The translations under genes and the position numbers were made by a program. This document shows, one piece after another, positions 19,766-32,355 of a stretch of DNA of 64,000 nucleotides. Origin of the DNA: Phocaeicola coprocola DSM 17136 (lineage in GTDB: Bacteria; Bacteroidota; Bacteroidia; Bacteroidales; Bacteroidaceae). Where the stretch lies: positions 186,001 through 250,000 of the forward strand of contig NZ_DS981457.1 of the NCBI RefSeq assembly GCF_000154845.1. The letters run 5' to 3'. A model generated the notes under the pieces. That model ran no database searches and had not been told where the DNA came from. It worked only from the letters and a program-made list of their open reading frames with translations. Position 1 is the stretch's first letter, and every line of letters begins with the position of its first letter.

Positions 19766-19773
19766 CAAAGGTA
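19766..19773 (-). promoter_or_regulatory. -7 box of the leu operon promoter
   Basis: Minus-strand TACCTTTG, with a TTTTG element 18 bp upstream (plus-strand 19792-19796), gives a good Bacteroides promoter. It starts transcription about 22 bp before the leader peptide. Confidence 0.65.
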
Positions 19774-19846
19774 GAGAATATTTCGACAATACAAAATAAA
19801 ATGAAAGTTTTTTATTCATTTTAGCAACAAATTAGTATTTAGCATA

Positions 19847-21013
19847 CTATTTTAAGCGTAATTCATACAAGCATGCTTCGACTTCAGCGTTACTTCCCAT
19901 GTGTTTTCCCATATCATCTGACAGTTTAACACATTCTCTCCATTCCTGGTTGTGATTCATCTTACAACGGGATAATTTCATAACAATATTTGACGGATGA
20001 TATCCCGTATCATTTGTAAGATTCGTTCCGATACCGAAAGAACAGTTTATCTTGCCTTTACAATAATCGAAAAGATGCAAAGCCTTCTCAAAGTCAAGTG
20101 CATTGCTGAAAATAATTGTTTTCGTCCGCGGATCAATACCCAGTTCTTTATACCGGGCAATCAAGCGGTCAATAAATTCAAATTCATCTCCTGAATCGCA
20201 TCGCACTCCATCGAAAAGCTTTGCCTGCTTCCGACTAAAGTTCGACAAAAATGAATCGGAAGTATATGTATCCGAAAGAGCTGTTCCCAGATCTCCGTCA
20301 TATACATTCACCCAGTTTTCCAAAGCCATATAATTGGCATGCTTATAACCGAACTGTGCTCCATGGAACATAAACCATTCATGCGGATGGGTTCCCATCG
20401 GACGCATGTCATATTTCATGGCAAGATAGCAGTTTGACGTTCCGGTACAATAACGAGCATGTTCTTTCAGATAAGCGACAACAATATCGTGTACATCAAA
20501 TGAGAAACGACGACGTGTTCCAAATTCTGAGAACGGCATCTGATGCTCATTGGATAATTCAACTTTCCCAGCCAACTTAGCTATAATTGATTCTTTATCC
20601 GGTATCCGGTTCAGGAACTGGTTTTTTATCTCAGAAACAATAGCCAGCAAAGGAACTTCATAAAGTGTCACTTTATAGAGGTAGTCTGTAACTTCGATAT
20701 GCAAATGGTGTTCTTCGTCCAGATACACTTCTATCTTTTCAGGATCAAAACGGAAAGAAGACAGCCACTCCCAGTAAACATGCGGCAGGAAACGACAATG
20801 TGTATACATATACTCCAGTTCCTCTTTACGCAATGCAACCAGTGACAGATTATGAATCTCGTTTTTCAATGCTTCCAGGAAACCTTCTGTATATTCTGTT
20901 TCATCTCTATCTTTAAAAGTAAACGTACCTAATGCATAAGGAAAGAGTTTTATATATGCATATGAAGTAGTAAACTTATACAAGTCTGTATCTAAAATTG
21001 TTTTTATTACCAT
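19847..21013 (-). CDS. pncB: Nicotinate phosphoribosyltransferase
   Basis: PncB converts nicotinate and PRPP to nicotinate mononucleotide in NAD salvage. The 388-residue protein shows LDTDLYKFTTSYAY at the start, the FGTRRRFSFDVHD block, the GTSNCYLA and GTHPHEWFMFHGA segments and the phosphate-binding C-terminal region FSFGIGTNLTND-like (here CSFGIGTNLTNDTGY). I start at ATG 21013; the longer frame begins with TTG at 21049 and would put 12 non-conserved residues in front of the family start. A weak box, TATCTTTA, lies at 21037-21044. Confidence 0.95.
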   Translation of the reverse strand: MVIKTILDTDLYKFTTSYAYIKLFPYALGTFTFKDRDETEYTEGFLEALKNEIHNLSLVALRKEELEYMYTHCRFLPHVYWEWLSSFRFDPEKIEVYLDEEHHLHIEVTDYLYKVTLYEVPLLAIVSEIKNQFLNRIPDKESIIAKLAGKVELSNEHQMPFSEFGTRRRFSFDVHDIVVAYLKEHARYCTGTSNCYLAMKYDMRPMGTHPHEWFMFHGAQFGYKHANYMALENWVNVYDGDLGTALSDTYTSDSFLSNFSRKQAKLFDGVRCDSGDEFEFIDRLIARYKELGIDPRTKTIIFSNALDFEKALHLFDYCKGKINCSFGIGTNLTNDTGYHPSNIVMKLSRCKMNHNQEWRECVKLSDDMGKHMGSNAEVEACLYELRLK

Positions 21014-21071
21014 AACATCACTTTTATTTCTTTTTGTAAAGATAAACAAGAAAAATCATTTCCTATACATT

Positions 21072-22394
21072 TTACTTCAACTTAAGTGATATTATGCAGT
21101 CTACCGAAGGTTTCAAATTGGCTGTATGCAGAACTATACCTCCCTGAATTTTTTCATATTTTACCTTTTCTCCCGTATCAAACAAGGTAGCAGATATCAC
21201 CTTTTCGTTCAATGGCAAAGTAACAAATTCAGGCATCTTCTGTGATAAAATATGTATATAGAGTGTGTTTCCTTTTCTGGTAGTAGTTCCCCAAGAAGCT
21301 GTAACAACATTGCCGGAAGTAGAACCGTAAATTGTTTCTCCATACTTCGACATCCACTCACCTACTCCTTTCAAACGTTCAACAGCTACTGCAGGTAATT
21401 CTCCATTAGGCTGAGGGCCAATATTCATCAATAAATTGGCTCCTTTTCCGGCAGCACGCACCAACAGATGAATCAACTCATTAACAGACTTATAATTCTG
21501 ATCTTTGATCTTATATCCCCACATACCATTCATTGTTTCACAAGTTTCCAATGGCAAAGTACTGATAGACTGACCAGAAAGTCCAGCTTTATTTTCTCCG
21601 GGAAGATCACGTTCAAACATCTGAAAATCTTCTCCTGGGAAAGGAGATTTGTGATGATTGTTTCCGATCAAACAAGCAGGTTGTAATTTATGAATCAAAG
21701 CATACTGTTTATCCAGTCCCCAATTAAAATCGTCTGGCTGATCCCATAAACCGTCAAACCAAATAGCTCCTATCGGCCCATAATTGGTCAGTAACTCAGT
21801 CAACTGGTTATTCATGAACTGATAGTATGTACTCCATTCGCCATGGGAGGTACGTCCAGTTCCATGGCCAGTTCTACCTAAAGGATAATAATCCTCTCTA
21901 CTCCAATCCAAGTGTGAATAATACAGATGTAATTTTATTCCCTGTTTCTGACACTCCTCCGCCAATTCTTTAATAATATCCCGCTTAAAAGGTGTAGCAT
22001 CTACAACATTATAATCAGCATATTTAGTATCAAACATGGAAAATCCGTCATGATGACGAGAGGTGAAGCAAATATATTTAGCTCCAGAAGCCTTTATAGC
22101 TGCAACCCAATCGTGTGCATTGAAGCGTGAAGGGTAAAAGCCTGATGCAACCTTAGCATATTCGTGACAATCAATATCGGCATTATGCATATACCACTCT
22201 CCTTGCCCAAACATACTGTAAATTCCCCAATGGAGAAATATACCAAACTTACTGTCTTGAAATTCTTTTCTAGCTTGCAGATTCTCTGGAGCAGGTACAT
22301 AATCTGCTTCTGAATTCTGCGCATAAAGAGAAGATATCCCCAAAAGGCCACTTAAGCAAATAGCTTGCCAAAAACGAAAAGCACGTGTTTTCAT
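21072..22394 (-). CDS. Secreted alpha-L-fucosidase, GH29
   Basis: The 440-residue protein has a signal peptide (residues 1-26, ending SLYAQ) and then the GH29 barrel: KFGIFLHWGIYSMFGQGEWY, SRHHDGFSMFDTKY, YYSHLDWS and IGAIWFDGLWDQ, whose Asp is the expected nucleophile. GRAGKGANLLMNIGPQPNG-type sequence (here VRAAGKGANLLMNIGP) closes the barrel. A short C-terminal beta domain follows. GH29 enzymes release alpha-linked fucose from host glycans or plant polymers; either substrate is possible here. It lies directly downstream of the rRNA operon but has its own TATCTTTG box at 22439-22446. Confidence 0.93.
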   Translation of the reverse strand: MKTRAFRFWQAICLSGLLGISSLYAQNSEADYVPAPENLQARKEFQDSKFGIFLHWGIYSMFGQGEWYMHNADIDCHEYAKVASGFYPSRFNAHDWVAAIKASGAKYICFTSRHHDGFSMFDTKYADYNVVDATPFKRDIIKELAEECQKQGIKLHLYYSHLDWSREDYYPLGRTGHGTGRTSHGEWSTYYQFMNNQLTELLTNYGPIGAIWFDGLWDQPDDFNWGLDKQYALIHKLQPACLIGNNHHKSPFPGEDFQMFERDLPGENKAGLSGQSISTLPLETCETMNGMWGYKIKDQNYKSVNELIHLLVRAAGKGANLLMNIGPQPNGELPAVAVERLKGVGEWMSKYGETIYGSTSGNVVTASWGTTTRKGNTLYIHILSQKMPEFVTLPLNEKVISATLFDTGEKVKYEKIQGGIVLHTANLKPSVDCIISLKLK

Positions 22395-22438
22395 ATTCTT
22401 CCAATAAATTTATAAATGAGAAATTAGATTTGGTTTTC

Positions 22439-22446
22439 CAAAGATA
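22439..22446 (-). promoter_or_regulatory. -7 box for the GH29 gene
   Basis: Minus-strand TATCTTTG lies 45 bp before the start codon and downstream of the rRNA terminator, so the fucosidase need not depend on rRNA read-through. Confidence 0.55.
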
Positions 22447-22469
22447 CAATAAAATTCTGAGTATGCAGA

Positions 22470-22511
22470 AAAAAAGAAAGCCCCGCGGCACTTGTGATGC
22501 TGCAGGGCTTC
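22470..22511 (-). terminator. rRNA operon terminator
   Basis: On the minus strand AAGCCCTGC pairs with GCGGGGCTT over a loop of about 15 bases, followed by TTCTTTTTTT. It lies directly after the 5S gene. Confidence 0.8.
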
Positions 22512-22515
22512 TCCT

Positions 22516-22624
<109 letters not shown>

Positions 22625-22704
22625 AATATCCTTTATGTATTCATGACTAACAAGCAGGTAATTCAAGCACTTCTCAAGAAGCTGAAAGTATATATCACCC
22701 ATCC

Positions 22705-25605
<2,901 letters not shown>

Positions 25606-25698
25606 TATATATTATAGTGCGGGATGATATATACTTTTAGCTTTCGTACTAAAATTACTTTTTGCTTGTTACATCATGTCATAGACCTATCTTTATGG

Positions 25699-25772
25699 TG
25701 GAGAATAACGGATTCGAACCGTTGACCCCCTGCGTGCAAAGCAGGTGCTCTAGCCAGCTGAGCTAATCCCCC
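25699..25772 (-). tRNA. tRNA-Ala (anticodon TGC)
   Basis: The 74-base cloverleaf starts GGGGGATTAGCTC, has anticodon loop CTTTGCACG and T-loop GGTTCGAATCC. The acceptor arms GGGGGAT and ATTCTCC pair with two G-T pairs, and the discriminator is A. CCA is not encoded. It sits in the 16S-23S spacer. Confidence 0.96.
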
Positions 25773-25854
25773 GTTTTTTTGCGGCTGCAAAGGTAAGCGT
25801 TTTCCTTCGTTCCCGCAAATTTTTAAGGAAGTTTTTTTCTTCCTTCCTTTCGGG

Positions 25855-25928
25855 TAGTCCCAGGCAGAGTTGAACTGCCGACCTCTACATTATCAGTGTA
25901 GCGCTCTAACCAACTGAGCTATAGGACT
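25855..25928 (-). tRNA. tRNA-Ile (anticodon GAT)
   Basis: The 74-base cloverleaf starts AGTCCTATAGCTCAG, has anticodon loop CTGATAA and T-loop AGTTCAACT. The acceptor arms AGTCCTA and TGGGACT pair, and the discriminator is A. CCA is not encoded. It precedes tRNA-Ala in the rRNA spacer, the usual order. Confidence 0.96.
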
Positions 25929-26051
25929 AGCTTTTGTGATTCAGTTCAACCTAGTCTGTTACCGACTCGGCTTCATCTTTCTCTCTTCTATATCGTTAAA
26001 CAAACTCCCATGCAGCACAAGGGACAAAACCCTTATTCAGGTCACGCTCCA

Positions 26052-27580
<1,529 letters not shown>

Positions 27581-27803
27581 AAAATATCTTTTTACTCTTG
27601 CGAGTACTTTTTGTCTCTGTTCAGGTGACCGAATGTTTCTTGATTGTTTAATCAGATTGACGGTTTTATCACTTCATCACGGATACACATTATATATATA
27701 TATCACATGACTACTGCTTGTACTACATTTCGTTTGTTTATCTAAAGTCTTTCAAAGAACTATCTCTTATTTCTAAGCTTCCGTTTGTTAGCGAAAGCGT
27801 TTG

Positions 27804-27835
27804 CAAAGGTAAGAGGTTTTTTCTTAACCACCAAA
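27804..27835 (-). promoter_or_regulatory. rRNA promoter P2 (candidate)
   Basis: Minus-strand TACCTTTG (27804-27811) lies 20 bp downstream of TTTG (27832-27835), a good -33/-7 pair. It is about 225 bp upstream of 16S. Confidence 0.55.
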
Positions 27836-28008
27836 TTTTTTCGAAGTTTTTTTTCGAAAAAATTTTCCAGCGGTCAGAAACCGGAACCGCAAGCCCTTCT
27901 CGCTCCCTTAGCACGGCTAAGGTAAGATACAAGGCAACACCCGAAAAACCGGAAACCTCACGTTCACTCTGTCAATGCTTCAGCGCGTTTCTCTCTCGAA
28001 AGCGGGTG

Positions 28009-28038
28009 CAAAATTACGCACTTTTTCGCAAACTCCAA
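28009..28038 (-). promoter_or_regulatory. rRNA promoter P1 (candidate)
   Basis: Minus-strand TAATTTTG (28009-28016) lies 19 bp downstream of TTG (28036-28038). It is about 205 bp upstream of P2, so the operon may have tandem promoters. Confidence 0.45.
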
Positions 28039-28039
28039 C

Positions 28040-28759
28040 TTTTACACGACTTTTTTTTGACTTTTCCTGAAAGTTTTTTCGTAAGACACTGGAAAACAGG
28101 TATGTTACGCGGCATATTTTTTTACCGGACGCAGAAGGAGGAGGAAAACATGCACAATAATATTTATTGCGCGGGCGGGCGCATGTGCGCGAAGGAAAAC
28201 ACACCGCATTATCCGCAAAAGCGGCACAATGGAAAAACAACGCCTTCTCTTCATTAAAACAACGGCATGTTTTCACCTAAAATACACCTTCTTTTTTAAA
28301 AATTACAGCATATTTTTTTCAGCATAATGAACAGACTGATTATCAGCAACTAATAAAAAGAAAAACAGCAGCATAAATGAAGGATAAAAATAATAGGTAT
28401 TTCGAAAAAGCAAGTCTAGCCCATTGTATATTAAAAACCATACGCATACCCAATAATCTGCCCAGCATATTTATATAACTTAAAAACAGAATGTATCATC
28501 AGAAAATATTTTTCACCATTCATTACCAAATAAAAAAACAAACGAAAAACCTCACATACTAGGCAATGCAGAATCAAAGTACGCAAAACAAGCAGTATCC
28601 TCCCCAAAATCAAAAAGCGAGTATATGTTTACAAATGCTCAGACCTGATAGCCTCTCTCGTAGGAGCCGAAAACAACGTATTTTTTACCAATTTCATTAC
28701 TTTTGAAACAAATCGAAAGAAATAAGTATTCCGTGAACGACCACAATATTAAAAAATTG
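28040..28759. other. Long intergenic stretch without a recognisable gene
   Basis: About 700 AT-rich bases lie between the rRNA promoters and the GH28 promoter. The open frames present are short, share no spacing with ribosome-binding or promoter signals, and read as low-complexity Phe/Lys-rich sequence. I see no tRNA, no clear hairpin terminator and no repeat array. Confidence 0.6.
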
Positions 28760-28767
28760 TATCTTTG
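28760..28767 (+). promoter_or_regulatory. -7 box for the GH28 gene
   Basis: TATCTTTG lies 37 bp before the start codon at 28805. Confidence 0.55.
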
Positions 28768-28804
28768 AGAACACTAACAAATTTAAAACAAAAAATTTAT
28801 TACC

Positions 28805-30253
28805 ATGAAAGAAAACATTTGTACAAAACTACGTTTTCCATCTAACTGGAAAAAATTAGGGGTGACTAGCCTGATGGTATTTCTATGTATTTCTTTATTT
28901 GCTTCCGAGCCAATCAATTTTGATAAAGCATTTAAAGAAAGTGTAAAAATCGAACAACAAATTAAACGAACCAGTTTCCCGGGGAAAGCTTACAACATTA
29001 AAGACTTTGGAGCCACGACAGATACCCCCGATCAGCCATGTCATGAACAGATCAATTTGGCAATTACAACCTGCAATCAGGAAGGAGGAGGTACCGTCGT
29101 TATCCCTAAAGGAACTTTTTATACAGGTCCTATTACAATGAAAAGTAATGTAAACCTGCATCTTGAAGAAGGGGCTACATTGAAGTTTTCAACAGATCAG
29201 AAACTATATTTTCCGGGAGTTATTACACGCTGGGAAGGTTTAGACTGCTACAATGCACGCCCATTGATTTATGCCTACGGAGAATCAAACATCGCTATTA
29301 CAGGAAAAGGAACTATCGACGGACAAGGGTCGAATGAAACCTGGTGGCCAATGTGTGGTGCTGCACACTACGGATGGAAAGAAGGCATGCACAGTCAAAA
29401 ACTAGGAAGCCGCGAACGCCTTATGGGTTATGCTGAGTTAAAACGCCCTATTTATGAACGAGCTATGACACCTGAAGATGCTTTACGCCCACAACTCATC
29501 AACTTCTACCTTTGCAATACTATTTTAATAGAAGATGTTACTTTGCTCAATTCACCGTTCTGGGTAATTCATCCCCTTCTTTGCGAAAGTCTGATTGTGC
29601 GTGGAGTTAAAATCTACAATCGTGGTCCCAACGGAGACGGATGTGACCCGGAATCTTGTAAGAATGTATTAATCGAGAACTGTCGTTTCGATACAGGAGA
29701 TGACTGCATTGCCATCAAGTCCGGACGAAATGAAGACGGAAGAAAATGGAATCGACCAAGTGAAAACATCATTGTACGCAACTGCGAAATGAAAAACGGA
29801 CATGGAGGTGTTGTTATTGGCAGTGAGATTTCTGGAGGTTACCGTAACCTATATGTTGAAAACTGCGTAATGGATAGCCCACAACTGGACAGAGTTATCC
29901 GAATTAAAACAAATGACTGCCGTGGAGGTATCGTAGAAAACGTTTTTGTAAGAAACATCAAAGTAGGCCAATGTCATGAAGCTGTTTTAAAAATTAATTT
30001 GCTATATGAAAGTAAAGAAAACTGCAACCGAGCCTTCCCTCCTATTGTACGAAATGTACATTTAAAAAACATCACTTGCGAAAACAGCCAATATGGAATT
30101 TATGCAGTAGGACTACCAAACAAAGATTGTGTATATAATATATCTGTTGAAGATTCACAATTTAACAATGTAAAGAAAGGTGGTAACCGGATAGAAAATG
30201 TAACGGATATCACAATGAAAAATCTTCAGATAAATGGAAAAACAGTAAAATAA
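28805..30253 (+). CDS. Secreted polygalacturonase-type glycosidase, GH28
   Basis: GH28 enzymes hydrolyse alpha-1,4 galacturonic acid links in pectin; exo-acting and rhamnogalacturonan-acting members are also known. The 482-residue protein has a basic N-terminus and a hydrophobic segment at about residues 20-36 that acts as a signal peptide. It then has a pectate-lyase-like entry (YNIKDFGATTDTPDQ) and the catalytic trio of Asp regions: NGDGCDPESC, DTGDDCIAIKSG and the GHGGVVIGSE His site. A right-handed helix continues to the end. It is a single gene with its own promoter, followed by a hairpin at 30338-30379. Fine specificity cannot be read from the sequence. Confidence 0.94.
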   Translation: MKENICTKLRFPSNWKKLGVTSLMVFLCISLFASEPINFDKAFKESVKIEQQIKRTSFPGKAYNIKDFGATTDTPDQPCHEQINLAITTCNQEGGGTVVIPKGTFYTGPITMKSNVNLHLEEGATLKFSTDQKLYFPGVITRWEGLDCYNARPLIYAYGESNIAITGKGTIDGQGSNETWWPMCGAAHYGWKEGMHSQKLGSRERLMGYAELKRPIYERAMTPEDALRPQLINFYLCNTILIEDVTLLNSPFWVIHPLLCESLIVRGVKIYNRGPNGDGCDPESCKNVLIENCRFDTGDDCIAIKSGRNEDGRKWNRPSENIIVRNCEMKNGHGGVVIGSEISGGYRNLYVENCVMDSPQLDRVIRIKTNDCRGGIVENVFVRNIKVGQCHEAVLKINLLYESKENCNRAFPPIVRNVHLKNITCENSQYGIYAVGLPNKDCVYNISVEDSQFNNVKKGGNRIENVTDITMKNLQINGKTVK

Positions 30254-30337
30254 GAGTCTATCTTCATATTCAAAATTCTATATACTTACTGAAAGTTATA
30301 ATGATATAAGAAGATAGAATTGATTTATAAAAATAAG

Positions 30338-30383
30338 AGCCATAGCATTCACCAGTTAAATCGGCAAGCTGCTATGGCTTTTA
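30338..30383 (+). terminator. Intrinsic terminator after the GH28 gene
   Basis: AGCCATAGCA (30338-30347) pairs with TGCTATGGCT (30370-30379), followed by TTTATTTT. The loop is about 22 bases. Confidence 0.65.
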
Positions 30384-30646
30384 TTTTATCAGATATTATC
30401 TGCGAGTTATCAGAAAAATGCCGTCATCTGACAAGCTTTCTTTCAAGCATCTATAATTACCTAAAATATAAGTATTTTCACATTAACTTCACCAACAGAA
30501 GTTGCTTGTTCAAATCTAAGCCAGAATCAATCAATTGGAGATCTTTACAAAATGCCAATTATGAGAAAGACACTTGAACAGAAGAATTTCTTATAAAAAA
30601 TAAGAGGTAACAAATTATAGAATCACCTTATCAAGCATCTTCAACA
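30384..30646. other. Intergenic stretch with no supported gene
   Basis: This AT-rich interval follows the GH28 terminator and precedes the stop codon of the convergent FKBP gene. No coding or RNA feature is convincing. Confidence 0.5.
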
Positions 30647-31048
30647 TTAAAAAACATTCAACAATTCTATTTCGAATATCAATGTAGAGCAAGCTGGGAT
30701 AGGGCCTGAAGTCCGACTACCATACCCAAGTTCTGAAGGAATATAAATCACCCAACGGTCCCCAACATGCATTTGTTGCAAAGCAATCTGCCAACCTTCT
30801 ATTACATCAGAAACTCTCAATGCTTCAGGACATCCTCTCTTCCACGAATTATCAAACTCACGACCATTTATCAGCGTACCCCGATAATGTACAGAAACAA
30901 TGCTTCTCAAATTAGGCGATTGCGTACCAGTTCCCTGCTGAACAATCTGATACATAATGCCGGAAGGATGTCTTTGCACTCCTTCTTTTTGCGAAATTTC
31001 TTTTAGAAAATCAATATTCCGCTGTTTATATTCCTCTTTCTTTGCCAT
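30647..31048 (-). CDS. FKBP-type peptidyl-prolyl cis-trans isomerase
   Basis: The 133-residue protein begins with a short charged helix (MAKKEEYKQRNIDFLKE) and continues as one FKBP domain: SIVSVHYRGTLINGREFDNSW, VIEGWQIALQQMHVGDRWVIYIPSELGYG and IPACSTLIFEIELL. It catalyses proline isomerisation during protein folding. No signal peptide is present in this start, so it is cytoplasmic, unlike many FKBPs of this phylum. The start at 31048 is chosen because a TATCTTTG box lies at 31071-31078; the longer frame from 31081 would begin upstream of its own promoter. Confidence 0.92.
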   Translation of the reverse strand: MAKKEEYKQRNIDFLKEISQKEGVQRHPSGIMYQIVQQGTGTQSPNLRSIVSVHYRGTLINGREFDNSWKRGCPEALRVSDVIEGWQIALQQMHVGDRWVIYIPSELGYGSRTSGPIPACSTLIFEIELLNVF

Positions 31049-31070
31049 AAATTCAATTTGATTATACAGA

Positions 31071-31078
31071 CAAAGATA
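31071..31078 (-). promoter_or_regulatory. -7 box for the FKBP gene (fixes its start)
   Basis: Minus-strand TATCTTTG lies 22 bp before ATG 31048 and excludes the longer reading-frame start at 31081. Confidence 0.6.
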
Positions 31079-31166
31079 CAAAGACTTTATAAAAGCTCAG
31101 GATATAAACTTTTATTTATGACTGAAATTCAACATAAGCAAGCTTACAGTCACTATTTTTTCAAAA

Positions 31167-31212
31167 AAAGCAGCCCACCATCAATGCAATTTTCATCAAT
31201 GGCGGGCTGCTT
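31167..31212 (-). terminator. Intrinsic terminator after the 140-residue membrane protein
   Basis: AAGCAGCCC-CCAT and ATGG-GGGCTGCTT form the stem. On the minus strand a run TTTTTTT follows, so it ends the transcript of the gene at 31243-31665. Confidence 0.8.
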
Positions 31213-31242
31213 ACTATTATCTGATTTCACATTGAATTTATA

Positions 31243-31665
31243 TCATTTATTTCGTGAAGCACGCATAACCTCAATAACAAATGCAACAATCAGTCCAAGC
31301 CCTCCTCCGAGCAACACGCTTGCTCCATAAATAATAGATACTGTTTCACGTACAGCATACCCAACATTTTCCATAAAATATCCAGGCTGAGTTTCTACTA
31401 CAATACAATATCCTATTAACAAACCTAACCCAAGTCCTACCAATAAACAACCAAAACGGAGAGATACAGATGAAACCAGTCCACCTCCCATGCAGTTAAA
31501 TAAAGAGGATAAATACCCATTTTTCAATTTCCCGTCAGCAAGAGCTTCTGCTGGAAGTTTTTCTATCAGCATCATACGTTCTTTTCTACCGACAAACAGT
31601 TCGAACAACTTGTAAATAACTCCAAAAACTATCGCTACATTAGCAACAATTGTCAATTCATCCAT
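31243..31665 (-). CDS. Inner-membrane protein of the DUF6249 type, partner of the ECF sigma module
   Basis: The 140-residue protein has an N-terminal membrane helix (residues 3-24), a charged soluble segment with RKERMMLIEKLP (about residues 27-40), and two further hydrophobic segments rich in Gly (about 68-88 and 105-130). The pattern resembles the DUF6249 proteins often found beside sigma factors in Bacteroides; this link is from memory. It is transcribed away from the sigma gene and shares with it the mirror-image promoter at 31707-31800. It is probably an effector or sensor of the envelope stress response. The biochemical role is unknown. Confidence 0.65.
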   Translation of the reverse strand: MDELTIVANVAIVFGVIYKLFELFVGRKERMMLIEKLPAEALADGKLKNGYLSSLFNCMGGGLVSSVSLRFGCLLVGLGLGLLIGYCIVVETQPGYFMENVGYAVRETVSIIYGASVLLGGGLGLIVAFVIEVMRASRNK

Positions 31666-31706
31666 ATCGTTTTTCTTTAAAGTGAATAATTTTGTTTCTT
31701 TGTCCG

Positions 31707-31737
31707 TTTAGACGAAGAAAAGGTCCAAAAGGTTACA
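31707..31737 (-). promoter_or_regulatory. ECF-type promoter for the membrane protein gene
   Basis: On the minus strand TGTAACC (31731-31737) is followed after 16 bp by CGTCTAAA (31707-31714). An AAC-bearing -35 and a CGTC -10 are the usual marks of ECF sigma promoters. The same two boxes face the other way in front of the sigma gene. Confidence 0.6.
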
Positions 31738-31770
31738 TAAAAATAAAGAAAAAATTTTTTCTTAAACTGC

Positions 31771-31800
31771 TGTAACCTTCCTTTTGAAGAAGCGTCTAAA
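31771..31800 (+). promoter_or_regulatory. ECF-type promoter for the sigma factor gene
   Basis: TGTAACC (31771-31777) is followed after 15 bp by CGTCTAAA (31793-31800). It mirrors the minus-strand pair at 31707-31737. Transcription would begin close to the ATG at 31808. A housekeeping-like TAATTTTG at 31687-31694 may give basal transcription with a longer leader. Confidence 0.6.
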
Positions 31801-31807
31801 AGAACAA

Positions 31808-32353
31808 ATGGAAAAAGACGAATCATATATCATCACGCGTATCCTGGCAGGAAAAACAGAAGAGTATGCTTACTTCCTCGATACTTATGGGCAACCGGTT
31901 TTTTCACTGATTGTCCGTATGGTCAATTCCGAAGAAGATGCTGAAGAGTTGACTCAGGATACATTAATGAAAGCCTTTGAACATTTATCTTCATTCAATG
32001 GGAAAAGTAGTTTTTCTACGTGGATTTACCGTATCGCCTATAATACCGCCCTATCTTTTCTTAGAAAAAAGAATGTAGAGCAAACAGTTATAGATGATAA
32101 TCAGTGGAATCGAATATCGGATACACAAATAGATGACGCATTAAACAATGAATCGGAAGAACAAATAGAAAAACTGCAACAGGCATTAACCAAGCTAACA
32201 GCCGAAGAACGGGCACTGGTCACTTTGTTTTATGAAGAAGAACATTCCATTCAAGAACTTGCACAGATTCTGAATTTGAACGAAGGAAATATTAAAGTCA
32301 AGCTACACCGCTTACGCAAGAAATTATATGTATTAATGCAAAAGGAGGACTAA
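31808..32353 (+). CDS. ECF-family RNA polymerase sigma factor
   Basis: The 181-residue protein has sigma region 2 (FSLIVRMVNSEEDAEELTQDTLMKAF and FNGKSSFSTWIYRIAYNTA) and region 4 (LTAEERALVTLFYEEEHSIQELAQILNLNEGNIKVKLHRLRKKL). It lacks region 3, as ECF factors do. I start at ATG 31808. An in-frame TTG at 31784 would extend it by 8 residues, but that stretch overlaps the predicted -10 box. A 120-residue membrane protein follows after 2 bp and is the likely anti-sigma factor or its partner. The promoter repeat suggests the factor activates itself and the divergent membrane gene. Confidence 0.93.
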   Translation: MEKDESYIITRILAGKTEEYAYFLDTYGQPVFSLIVRMVNSEEDAEELTQDTLMKAFEHLSSFNGKSSFSTWIYRIAYNTALSFLRKKNVEQTVIDDNQWNRISDTQIDDALNNESEEQIEKLQQALTKLTAEERALVTLFYEEEHSIQELAQILNLNEGNIKVKLHRLRKKLYVLMQKED

Positions 32354-32355
32354 AA

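Noticed and set aside
27718-28257. A 179-codon frame on the plus strand
   Set aside because: It overlaps both rRNA promoters in the opposite direction and encodes low-complexity Phe/Lys/Arg-rich sequence without homology I recognise.
30320-30577. An 85-codon frame after the GH28 gene
   Set aside because: It runs through the GH28 terminator hairpin and has no promoter or sensible composition.
31784-31786. TTG as start of the sigma factor
   Set aside because: The added residues overlap the predicted ECF -10 box and are not part of region 2; ATG 31808 is preferred, though the leaderless issue leaves some doubt.
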